Shown here in pieces: positions 15,318-22,193 of a stretch of 35,338 bases of DNA. The notes below the pieces were generated by a model. That model saw only the letters and a program-made list of their open reading frames with translations. It did not search any database and was not told where the DNA came from. The position numbers and the translations under genes are program-made. The DNA is from Chloroflexota bacterium (lineage in GTDB: Bacteria; Chloroflexota; Dehalococcoidia; SHYD01), in NCBI GenBank assembly GCA_016190485.1, contig JACPQN010000126.1, positions 1-35,338 of the forward strand, given 5' to 3'. The first letter of the stretch is position 1. Every line of letters starts with the position of its first letter.

Positions 15318-16223
15318 CTAGCCCTTTGTCTCGGAAGGCGTAGCAACCGCTGGAGGGCGACGCGGCAGCCACTGCCTGACCAGCCTTGATAGCGCCCACA
15401 GGAACGCGAGGAGCAGCACCAGCCACCAGGAGAAGACCAGCGTTCGTAGAGCCGCGTCGGCCAGGGCGAGGGCGAACACCAGAGATTGCTCCCACGCCTG
15501 CTGCACCGACTTTACGGGCTGCCAGACCGGTCCGCCGCTACGGCCCGCGACCGCGGGCGTGAGGCTCACGACCACCGTTGCTAGGTCCGACGTGCGTTGG
15601 AGCAGGTTGATCCTGCCTTGCAGTCGCTCGATCTGGCCGCGCACCTCAGTAAGCTGGCTCCGCACTTTCAGGATGTCGTCGACGGTGTTCGCTTTGTTGA
15701 ACAGTTCAAGTAGCTGGGCTTCGGCGGCCTTGGCGTTGCGCAGCTGGGCCTCCAGGTCCGTGAACTCCTCGGTCACGTCCCGGGCAGTGCTTTTGTCGCT
15801 CAGAACCCGCACCGCAAGCTTCTCGAGACGGTCTAAGACCTGGTTGTAGGTGCTGGCCGGCACCCGCAACGTCATGTCAGCGAGCATCTTATCATCGCGA
15901 AGGCGAGTGGACCGCTCCGCGACGTATCCCCCGACGCCTTCGGCGAGGTCCCGAATGCTCTTCATGGCGTCGCTCATGTCTTCCACTTCCAACGAGAGAG
16001 CCGCCGTGTATACGATCTTTCGGTCAGCTTGCTCGGGGCGGCTGCCGTCAGACGCGGCAAGGGGCGGCTGGCCCGACGATTGGGTAGCTCCACCGGCCTG
16101 ACTCTCGTCGCGAGTGCGGGCAGCAGGTGCACAGCCGTTTAGCGCGAGATCAGACATCACCAGCAAGGGCAGCAGTATCAACACGAGGCGATTAGCTAGG
16201 CCAAAGACTCCACTGCTTCTCAT
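15318..16223 (-). CDS. DUF4349-domain lipoprotein
   Basis: 301 residues. An N-terminal signal (RLVLILLPLLVMSDLALNGC) ends in a lipobox LNGC, so the mature protein should be lipid-anchored after LspA cleavage. The central DUF4349 domain runs from about residue 70 (DRKIVYTAALSLEVED) and includes a coiled-coil (EFTDLEAQLRNAKAAEAQLLELF...), and a C-terminal transmembrane helix (WWLVLLLAFLWALSRLV) with a basic tail follows. Function of the family is unknown. ATG 16223 is chosen for GGGAGGG upstream, rather than 16274. Stop TAG. It separates the two glycosylase copies. Confidence 0.88.
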   Translation of the reverse strand: MRSSGVFGLANRLVLILLPLLVMSDLALNGCAPAARTRDESQAGGATQSSGQPPLAASDGSRPEQADRKIVYTAALSLEVEDMSDAMKSIRDLAEGVGGYVAERSTRLRDDKMLADMTLRVPASTYNQVLDRLEKLAVRVLSDKSTARDVTEEFTDLEAQLRNAKAAEAQLLELFNKANTVDDILKVRSQLTEVRGQIERLQGRINLLQRTSDLATVVVSLTPAVAGRSGGPVWQPVKSVQQAWEQSLVFALALADAALRTLVFSWWLVLLLAFLWALSRLVRQWLPRRPPAVATPSETKG

Positions 16224-16386
16224 GTCGCGACCCTCCCGCCTATCGGTTTTGCTGCATATTAGCACGTCTGACAACAGGCGAAGAGAAGGTAGCTATTTCT
16301 TATACGATGGGTGCAGTTTTGCTGCTCGCCTTGAGGCTGCCCACCGGACTTGTCCTCCGGCCAGGCAAGGTTCGGGACCCCTTATG

Positions 16387-17112
16387 CTAGGTTGACCTGC
16401 CCCGGCCTATTGCGCACACCTCGCGCAAGGGACACCCCTGGCATTTCGGCGTCGCCCGGCAATGGTCCTTGCCGAGCTGCACCAGCTGGGCGTGGTACTC
16501 GTTGTAGAGGGCCGGGTCTTCCGGCAAATGCTCCATGAACAGACGGCGGTAGCCCTCGTAGCTCCGCTCCTCCGGATGCAGCTCCAACCGCTGGAGGACC
16601 CGGCGGGTGTAGGCGTCCACCACGAAGGTGGGGCGACCCGCAGCGTAGAGGAGGATCGCGTCCGCCGTCTCGGGGCCGATGCCGGGCACCCGGAGCAGTT
16701 CCCGGCGCGTCATTTCCAGGTCACCCGCCAGCCGGGCCTGGGGGTCCTCGCCCAGCCAGGCCAGCAGCGCCCGCAACCGCCGCGCCTTCACCCGGTACGT
16801 CCCCGAGGGGCGGATCTGCTCCACCAGCTCATCGACAGACAGCTTTCGGAGAGGCGCCGGCTCCAGCAGGCCCGCCGCCTTCAGGTTGGCGATCGCTTTC
16901 TCCACGTTGCCCCAACTGGTGTTCTGGGTGAGCACCGCCCCCACGATGACCTCGAAGGGGGTTTCTGCGGGCCACCAGCGCAGCGGGCCGTAATATCGGT
17001 GGAGCCGGTGGAAGACCGCCAGAAGGTGGTCCCTCAGACTGCCGGCAGGCCCGCCTGCCGGACGGGCAGGCCCGCTCCCCCTCGCTCCCAGGGCTGAGCG
17101 CGCGTCCAACAC
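16387..17112 (-). CDS. Endonuclease III/MagIII-like DNA glycosylase
   Basis: About 241 residues with the HhH-GPD fold. The hairpin is VPGIGPETADAIL: where EndoIII has its lyase Lys (GRKTA) this protein has Glu, while the catalytic Asp remains in FVVDAYTRRV. That pattern fits monofunctional alkyl-purine glycosylases such as MagIII rather than EndoIII itself. Four cysteines (C-x5-C-x2-C-x5-C) near the C-terminus probably hold a [4Fe-4S] cluster. The true start is unclear: GTG 17112 lies 14 nt after the trmO stop; the ORF-track ATG 17172 overlaps trmO. Residues around SGPARPAGGPAG are encoded by a palindromic repeat. Stop TAG. Confidence 0.82.
   Translation of the reverse strand: MLDARSALGARGSGPARPAGGPAGSLRDHLLAVFHRLHRYYGPLRWWPAETPFEVIVGAVLTQNTSWGNVEKAIANLKAAGLLEPAPLRKLSVDELVEQIRPSGTYRVKARRLRALLAWLGEDPQARLAGDLEMTRRELLRVPGIGPETADAILLYAAGRPTFVVDAYTRRVLQRLELHPEERSYEGYRRLFMEHLPEDPALYNEYHAQLVQLGKDHCRATPKCQGCPLREVCAIGRGRST
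17046..17072. repeat. CCTGCCGGACGGGCAGG palindromic repeat inside the glycosylase gene
   Basis: The 21-nt string CCCGCCTGCCGGACGGGCAGG is shared with the complement strand at 29857-29880, and a variant occurs at 2963-2987. Each copy lies inside a reading frame without breaking it. Confidence 0.65.
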
Positions 17113-17125
17113 CGCGGCGGCCCGG

Positions 17126-17602
17126 CTATCTCCAGACCCAGGCGGGCATCCGGACGCCGGGCGGCGCGTCATAGGGCGGCAGGTATGGTTTTATGTCGAG
17201 CACCGGCGTGCCGTCCGTGGCGTCCAGCCCCCGCACTCGCAGCACCGGGCCGTCCACTCCCAGCAGCGACACAACCGCCAGGCCCAGGGGGTTGGGGCGA
17301 AGCTGGGTGCGGGTGGCGAAGACGCCGACCAGCGGGAGATCGGTCCGCCCACCCGGGTGGTATTGACCACCCTTTCGCAGCTCCTGGGGCACACGGTGCA
17401 TCCAGAAGAGCACGATGACGTGGGAGAAGCCCGCAAGTCCCTCCAGCGCCGGCGCCAGAGCAGGGTCGAGGCGCAGCTCCGACTCCACCGCTTCCCAGCC
17501 ATGAGGCTGGGGGTCCGGCACCCCGTTCCGCACCAGCCCGATGGGCCGCAGGCAGTAGGTGTCGCCTTCGCCCTGGCCTGGCTGGGGGTGAGCGCTGCTC
17601 AT
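17126..17602 (-). CDS. trmO: tRNA (N6-threonylcarbamoyl-A37) methyltransferase, TrmO/TsaA family
   Basis: 158 residues. TrmO uses SAM to methylate t6A37 of certain tRNAs and has a beta-barrel rather than Rossmann fold. Family blocks are visible: LRPIGLVRNGVPDP, GFSHVIVLFWMH (about 60-71), GVFATRTQLRPNPLGLAVV (about 95-113) and LDIKPYLPPYD near the C-terminus. It is the single-domain form. ATG 17602 begins 9 nt after the stop of the HMA gene on the same strand, so the two are probably in one transcript. Stop TAG. Confidence 0.92.
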   Translation of the reverse strand: MSSAHPQPGQGEGDTYCLRPIGLVRNGVPDPQPHGWEAVESELRLDPALAPALEGLAGFSHVIVLFWMHRVPQELRKGGQYHPGGRTDLPLVGVFATRTQLRPNPLGLAVVSLLGVDGPVLRVRGLDATDGTPVLDIKPYLPPYDAPPGVRMPAWVWR

Positions 17603-17611
17603 GGCCCGGGG

Positions 17612-17887
17612 CTACCTGGGCCCGGGGGACAGGATGTCCGTGGGGCCACTGGCCTCCTGCTGGGCGGAACGGACCATCTCCTGGTTGGCCCGCCCGATGG
17701 CCTGCCGGATAGCGTCCTCGCTCACGGCGTGGGGGTCGTAGGTCACCGTGACCGTCCGGGCGCGCTCCACGATCTTGAGGTCCCTGATACCGGGAAGCTG
17801 GTTTACCTCACGGGTAACGTACTCGAATCAGCCCTTTCAGAAGGCTGCCGGCACCACCTCGGTGAGGGTCTGGTCGTCGGCGGGCAT
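17612..17887 (-). CDS. HMA-domain metal-binding protein with UxxU (two in-frame TGA), candidate selenoprotein
   Basis: Absent from the ORF track because of two in-frame TGAs. From ATG 17887 (AAGGAG seven nt upstream) the frame reads MPADDQTLTEVVPAAF, then TGA-Lys-Gly-TGA, then FEYVTREVNQLPGI and onward to a TAG at 17612-17614, 91 codons in all. The downstream part (about 21-65) fits a heavy-metal-associated domain: helix, LPGI turn, strand RTVTVTYDPHAV and helix EDAIRQAIGRA. The TGAs are codons 17 and 20, exactly where such domains have the CxxC metal ligands. A hairpin with loop CGTGA begins its loop 16 nt after the second TGA. If read as selenocysteine the protein would be a UxxU copper or mercury chaperone-like protein. 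Alternative: a decayed gene. Confidence 0.7.
17801..17818 (-). promoter_or_regulatory. Candidate bacterial SECIS hairpin of the HMA gene
   Basis: On the minus strand GTTACC-CGTGA-GGTAA(A)C: five pairs plus one across a bulged A, 5-nt loop, G at loop position 2. The loop begins 16 nt after the second TGA and 25 nt after the first, inside the usual 16-37 nt range for bSECIS elements. Confidence 0.5.
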
Positions 17888-18054
17888 GCACACGCTCCTT
17901 GGGTCGGGATTATCGGGTTACAGAGGCATTGTACGCCTGCGTCGCGCGCCGTGAAAAGCGGCACCCACGGGGCCACGCACCGGCTTGCATCGGGAGCGGC
18001 AGCCAGGCTACCATGCTGTGCAGGGTCTGCCATCACTGTCGCCGAGGAGCGTCC

Positions 18055-18792
18055 ATGGGCCACGCCGAGTTGACCGAGCTGTTCTTGGAAAAGCTGCAAC
18101 TGGAGCTGCCACCGGTGGCGCTGACCTTTGTAGAGCAGCCGCCTCCTGATGTGCTGGTGATGGGTAAAGAGGCCCCCTCCTTCTGCACTCTGTGGCGCTG
18201 GGGCGAAAACGCCACCTTCTTCGCTTCGGCGGAGCAGCACCTGGGCTGCCTTGTGGGCGGGATGGTCTCCGGTTACGCCCTGAAGGGCGAGCAGTTGGAG
18301 GAGGTGACGCTGCTCCTGGACGAGCTCTGCCCCGCCGACGACCTGCCGCCGGACAAGATCGAAGAGGTGCCCAAGGTGGAAAAACGCCACGCGGGCGCCG
18401 TGTACGGCCCCCTCTGGAGCTGCGCCCTTGAGCCGGACCTGGTGCTGGTGTGGGCCAACATCGTGCAGGTGGCGGTGCTCCAGGAGGTCAGCAGCCCGGT
18501 GATGTGGCGGGGCAACCCCCAGGGCGGTGTCTTCCCCCGGCCCGCTTGTAGCGTCCTGGCCACCGCCCTCTCCTTCCAGAAGCCGGCCTACTCCCTCGGC
18601 TGCGTCGGCATGCGGGCCTACACCCAGGTGCCGCCGGAACTGAGCCTGCTGGCCATTCCCGGTAGTGCGCTGGGGCAGCTTGAACAGGGGCTGCGCTCTA
18701 TCGAGGACCCCCAGGCCCGGATGCAGGTCTACTACGACCGCATCCACGCCGCCCAGCAGGCCCAGCAAGGGCAGGGGGCGCACCACGGGTGA
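18055..18792 (+). CDS. DUF169 family protein
   Basis: 245 residues. DUF169 proteins are cytoplasmic and of unknown function, often found in anaerobes and Chloroflexota. The typical sequence elements are PPVALTFVE near residue 20, FCTLWRWGENATFFASAEQHLGCLVGG (about 43-69) with conserved Cys, DLVLVWANIVQVAVL and the late Cys-containing FPRPACSVLATAL. ATG 18055 has GAGGAG eight nt upstream; the ORF-track start at 17899 lies in the spacer. Divergent from the HMA gene. Stop TGA. Confidence 0.85.
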   Translation: MGHAELTELFLEKLQLELPPVALTFVEQPPPDVLVMGKEAPSFCTLWRWGENATFFASAEQHLGCLVGGMVSGYALKGEQLEEVTLLLDELCPADDLPPDKIEEVPKVEKRHAGAVYGPLWSCALEPDLVLVWANIVQVAVLQEVSSPVMWRGNPQGGVFPRPACSVLATALSFQKPAYSLGCVGMRAYTQVPPELSLLAIPGSALGQLEQGLRSIEDPQARMQVYYDRIHAAQQAQQGQGAHHG

Positions 18793-18834
18793 TCCGCAGG
18801 GAGTGACCAACCCCAAATTGGGTGTTGCACAGCA

Positions 18835-18872
18835 TAAAAAGAACCGCCCCCTGGCAGTACACCAGGGGGCGG
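18835..18872 (-). terminator. Rho-independent terminator of the thiolase-DUF35 operon
   Basis: An 11-bp stem CCGCCCCCTGG/CCAGGGGGCGG with a 7-nt loop (18844-18872). On the minus strand it is followed by TTCTTTTT, so it terminates the minus-strand genes ending at 18894. Confidence 0.85.
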
Positions 18873-18893
18873 CTGTCGTCTCAAGGCTGACGG

Positions 18894-19313
18894 CTAGGAC
18901 CCGGCCGGCTTGAACTTAATCAGGGTCCACTCCGGCGTCACATCGTCGAAGGCTACCTCCACCGGCATGTCCACCTTCACCTGGTCCGGCGGTACCCCCA
19001 CGATGTTGGTCGCCATCCGCACCCCTTCGTCCAACTGCACCACCGCAAAGGTGTAGGGCGCCTCGTCCTGGAAGGCCGGGTGCGCCGGCTGATACACCAC
19101 GGTGTAGGCGTGCACCCGCCCCCGCCCGCTGGCCTTGGCCCACTCCAGCTCCTGGGAGAAGCAGACGGGGCACTGCTCCCTGGGGTAGAAGATCCAGTTG
19201 GAGCAGTGCTTGCAGCGCTGCACCACCAGCTCGTGGCGCTTGGCCGCGGCCCAGAAGGGCTTGGTCAGCTCGATGTTCTCCGGTCGTGGTAATGGCTTCT
19301 TGTAGTCTGCCAT
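18894..19313 (-). CDS. Zn-ribbon OB-fold protein (DUF35), partner of the thiolase
   Basis: 139 residues. An N-terminal rubredoxin-like zinc ribbon (CKHC at about 34-37 and CPVC at about 48-51) is followed by an OB-fold (GRVHAYTVVYQPAHPAF, YTFAVVQLDEGVRMATNIVG). These proteins form complexes with thiolase-like enzymes and are thought to scaffold acyl-CoA intermediates. The gene starts 29 nt after the thiolase stop on the same strand with AGGAG upstream, so the two are one operon ending at the terminator at 18835-18872. Stop TAG. Confidence 0.92.
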   Translation of the reverse strand: MADYKKPLPRPENIELTKPFWAAAKRHELVVQRCKHCSNWIFYPREQCPVCFSQELEWAKASGRGRVHAYTVVYQPAHPAFQDEAPYTFAVVQLDEGVRMATNIVGVPPDQVKVDMPVEVAFDDVTPEWTLIKFKPAGS

Positions 19314-19342
19314 CTCTGGTTGCTCCTACCGCTAGGCTCTTG

Positions 19343-20530
19343 TTAGAGTGTGGCCCCCGAACCGAGGACCGACGTCGCCATCTGCGACGGGCCACCGCCT
19401 CAGCCGTTCACCAGGGCAAGGTCGTGGCGGGCCACCTGGCGCTCTCCAGCCTGGCCCCGGATCTGGCGACAGGCCTCCACCAACTGCTGGGTGCCGCTGG
19501 CGCCCGCCGGGTTGAGCTGCCCGGCGGCCAGCTGGCCGCCGTCGGTGTTGATGGGGAAGGTGCCCTTGTAGGTGGTGTCGGTGCTCTCAAAGAAGGGACC
19601 GACCTCGCCCTTGGGCATCAGTTTCGCATCCTCGAGGCACACGGCCTCCAGGATGGAGTATCAGTCGTAGAACTCGGCGAACTGGATGTCCCTGGGCCCA
19701 TACCCGGACATGTTGTAGGCCGCTTCGGCGGAGTAGCGGACCGGGGTCTCCAGGATGTTGGGGTTGTAGTAGCTGTTGGCGTAGCCCTGGGAGAGGCCGA
19801 TGCCCAGCAGGTACACCGGGGGCTGCTTGAGCACCTGGGCCCGCTCTGCGGTGGTCACCACGTAGGCGATGGCGCCCGCCACGGGCATGACGCACTCCAG
19901 CAGGTGCAGCGGGTAGTTGACGTAGCGGGAGTTGAGCACGTCCTCCACGGTGATGGGCTGGTCCCGGAAGGCTGAGCGAGGGTTCTTCTGGGCATTGAAC
20001 CGCTGGTTCACCGGGATGCGGGCGAGCTGCTCCTGCTTGGTGCCGAACTCGTACATGTGGCGGGTGTACAGCAGGCCGTAGGTGTTGTTCGCCGCGATGG
20101 TAGGCCCGTAGGGGTTATAGAACTCCGACTGCATGCTGGGCGGGCCACCCGCCGGGCCGCCCATGTAGATGGAGGCATCGGGGTTGGAGGGGTCCCGGGC
20201 GCCCCCTCCCACGAAGATGACGTTCTCCGCCATCCCATTGGCCACCGCGTTGGCGGCCAGCGCCAGGGCACAGCCACTGCTGCCGCCCATGAAGCCTGCG
20301 CCCACACCGAAGTGCCGGGCCTGGATCCCGATGTACTCCGCCATTGGGCCGGGGTACACGGGCCCGCCGTAGGTCATCAGGCCATCGATGTCCTCCCGGC
20401 GCAGCCCTGCGTCCCGAATGGCCTCCGCCGCGGCCTCGGCGCACAGACCGAACATGCTCCGGCCGGGCCAGACGCGGCGGTGCTCCGTCTCGCCGATGCC
20501 GACGATGCACGCTTTGCCTCTTAGGCTCAT
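19343..20530 (-). CDS. Thiolase-family protein with two in-frame TGA codons, candidate selenoprotein
   Basis: The ORF track shows this gene broken into 19661-20530 and 19400-19642, but the frame is unchanged through TGA codons 290 and 377 to a TAA at 19343-19345, giving 395 residues, the normal length. The nucleophile is C87 in GGSSGCALAL. TGA 290 follows FYD, where SCP2-type thiolases have (H/Y)DC; TGA 377 sits in NG-x-GGG, like the catalytic Cys of the C-x-GGG motif in classical thiolases. Both TGAs are followed by bSECIS-like hairpins. The usual GHP His is NPAGA here, so the reaction may differ from ordinary thiolysis. ATG 20530 has GGGGGTG upstream. Operon with DUF35. Alternative: a decaying pseudogene. 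Confidence 0.72.
19373..19389 (-). promoter_or_regulatory. Candidate bSECIS hairpin after thiolase TGA 377
   Basis: On the minus strand CGTCGC-AGATG-GCGACG: six perfect pairs, 5-nt loop, G at loop position 2, loop starting 17 nt after the TGA. Confidence 0.55.
19628..19654 (-). promoter_or_regulatory. Candidate bSECIS hairpin after thiolase TGA 290
   Basis: On the minus strand ATCCT-G-GAGGC-CGTGT-GCCTC-G-AGGAT: ten pairs with one G/G mismatch, 5-nt loop, G at loop position 2, loop starting 18 nt after the TGA. The strongest of the three hairpins. Confidence 0.65.
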
Positions 20531-20654
20531 ACTCTTTCACCCCCTTCGGTCTGGCCCCAGGGAGGAACACGCACGCTCCAGCCTGCGGCCACGCTTAGTA
20601 TAGAGCATGGTGTCAAGGGCATAGGGAGTTGTATACGAGACACATCTAATGCTA

Positions 20655-20660
20655 TATAAT
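20655..20660 (+). promoter_or_regulatory. Consensus -10 box for a leaderless transcript
   Basis: A perfect TATAAT ends ten nt before the ATG at 20670, so the RNA would start within a few bases of the start codon. No good -35 is seen. Confidence 0.5.
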
Positions 20661-20669
20661 TGCGTCGCC

Positions 20670-21110
20670 ATGCCGACGACGATGACGGAGGCGCAAGTAG
20701 GAGCACTCCTGGCCGAAGACAAGGTGATAACTGCTAATCTTTCTTGGCGTCCTTGGGGAAGGCGTGGTTCAAGGCTTGAAGCCACGGTGTTAGCTAAGGA
20801 ATCAAACATCCGCCTCAAACTTTACGGCTACGTTGGACCCCGCCAACAAAGTTTCTCTCTCCTCTACGAAAGCATCGACATTCGTCGGTTATGCCTCAGC
20901 AACAACGCTAGGCACATTAACAGAGACAAGGAGCGCTTCGAGGGTGTTCACAAGCATCGCTTTGACGAAAGCGTAGCTCAGTCCCGGGAAGCCTATCGCC
21001 CGAACGGCATACAGCAACCCGTGAGCATTGACGACGCCTTCTTTGCCTTTCTCCAAGAGTGTAAGATAATTCTACAGGGTGCTTACCAACAGCACCTGCA
21101 GCTAGGGTAG
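20670..21110 (+). CDS. Uncharacterised protein, first gene of a two-gene cassette (possibly DUF6978-like)
   Basis: 146 residues, no motif I can assign with confidence; from memory it resembles the DUF6978-type proteins that accompany DUF1828 genes. It is charged, with a compact alpha/beta composition and no membrane segment or signal. The ORF-track start at 20649 overlaps the TATAAT box, so ATG 20670 is chosen (leaderless). It ends two nt before the next gene. GC content and codon use are clearly lower-GC than purA or the thiolase, suggesting recent acquisition. Stop TAG. Confidence 0.65.
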   Translation: MPTTMTEAQVGALLAEDKVITANLSWRPWGRRGSRLEATVLAKESNIRLKLYGYVGPRQQSFSLLYESIDIRRLCLSNNARHINRDKERFEGVHKHRFDESVAQSREAYRPNGIQQPVSIDDAFFAFLQECKIILQGAYQQHLQLG

Positions 21111-21112
21111 TT

Positions 21113-21916
21113 ATGGTGAGAGCAACTGACACGGAATTCTGCAGGTCGCTAGTGGCGGAGTATCTGGAGACACTGCGAGGAGATTTTGTGACTTCGGACA
21201 ACGAGTCCGGGTGCGCTATCCTCACACCGTTCATTCGCCCTGATGGGGATTCCATTGAAGTACTAGCTGAGAGGCGCGACGATGGTCGTGTCATTCTCTC
21301 TGACGGGGGAGAAACCTTTGCATACCTGTATCTCAGCGGTCTGTCGCTCAGCCGCAAGTTACAGGACGATGCGCGTCGGATTAGCGAACGTTACGGAGTT
21401 GATATTGACATCAATGAGCTAGTTGCCGAGATTTCCAGCAAGGGTCAGGTAGGTGAGGTATTTCACGGATTAGTGCAAGCCATCCTGAACGTCTCTGCGT
21501 TGATTGAGAAGCGCCGCCCTTATATCAATCTTAAGTTTGAAGAGGAGGTCGAAGGTACGATCATAGGACAGGGCAAGCGATACGACCCCGACTATACTAT
21601 TAGGGGTGTCACTGGCAATCATACAGTCAAATTTCACGTAGATTCAGGCCTGCATTTATTGATCCAGCCACTTTCACAATCAAACGAGTTACAGGCTACG
21701 CACACCGCCCAACGGTGGTACTACCACTTCGATGACATCAAGAACGTCGACGACCGGTGGTCATGCATCGCTGTACTAGACGACAGAGGCGAGCGCGCTT
21801 CTGTTTGGACTGATCACGCGCGAGCACCAATCGAGGCCGTGGCAACCGTCATTCCGTGGAGCCGTCGGGAGCGACTTGTCGATGCGCTCGAGGGACTCGA
21901 TTCTCTACAGCTGTAA
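21113..21916 (+). CDS. DUF1828/DUF1829-domain protein
   Basis: 267 residues. The N-terminal part (about 1-100) fits DUF1828: SGCAILTPFIRPDGDSIEVL, then the VILSDGGETFAYLYLSGL segment typical of the family. The C-terminal part (YTIRGVTGNHTVKFHVD...) fits DUF1829. Function is unknown; the family is frequent in mobile regions and sometimes considered nuclease-like because of the D...E-x pattern. It starts two nt after the previous stop, so both are co-translated. Low GC. Stop TAA. Confidence 0.75.
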   Translation: MVRATDTEFCRSLVAEYLETLRGDFVTSDNESGCAILTPFIRPDGDSIEVLAERRDDGRVILSDGGETFAYLYLSGLSLSRKLQDDARRISERYGVDIDINELVAEISSKGQVGEVFHGLVQAILNVSALIEKRRPYINLKFEEEVEGTIIGQGKRYDPDYTIRGVTGNHTVKFHVDSGLHLLIQPLSQSNELQATHTAQRWYYHFDDIKNVDDRWSCIAVLDDRGERASVWTDHARAPIEAVATVIPWSRRERLVDALEGLDSLQL

Positions 21917-22107
21917 GTATCCGCACGAGGACGCCAGCGTCTCGCTATGGCTCCTCACCTTCGAGGAGTCAAGAGCGAGATTAGGAGGGTGTTTAGCAAC
22001 GGAGTGTCCATAGGACCAGATCCCTCTTGCCAGAGGGTTGGGGATGCTGCTAAACCGTCGCCCCGGGAACAGTCGCCCCGGGAACGCTATGCAGCAGCGG
22101 CCACCTC

Positions 22108-22116
22108 TGCTATACT
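22108..22116 (+). promoter_or_regulatory. Possible extended -10 promoter for purA
   Basis: TGCTATACT (hexamer 22111-22116). The spacer 21917-22193 otherwise contains a short tandem repeat GTCGCCCCGGGAAC (two copies near 22058-22085). The 5' leader would be about 70 nt. Confidence 0.4.
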
Positions 22117-22193
22117 GAGTCACGGCCTTCGCCACCTGAGGGACTGGGAGCGAGGCCGTGTCTTATTGTTTGGGATATGCAGGGGGTGGCGCC

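Noticed and set aside
18790-18831. TGA stop of the DUF169 gene as a further selenocysteine codon
   Set aside because: The protein is complete at the TGA, and the short read-through to TAA has no family similarity or suitable hairpin that I can see.
19343-20530. TGA as a generally reassigned codon (Gly or Trp)
   Set aside because: Several neighbouring genes end normally with TGA, for example rluD, murJ, and the hydrolase whose TGA overlaps the next start.
20597-20616. TTGACA and TATACT on the minus strand upstream of the thiolase gene
   Set aside because: They are only 8 nt apart, too close to work together; either could belong to a different promoter but no partner is seen.
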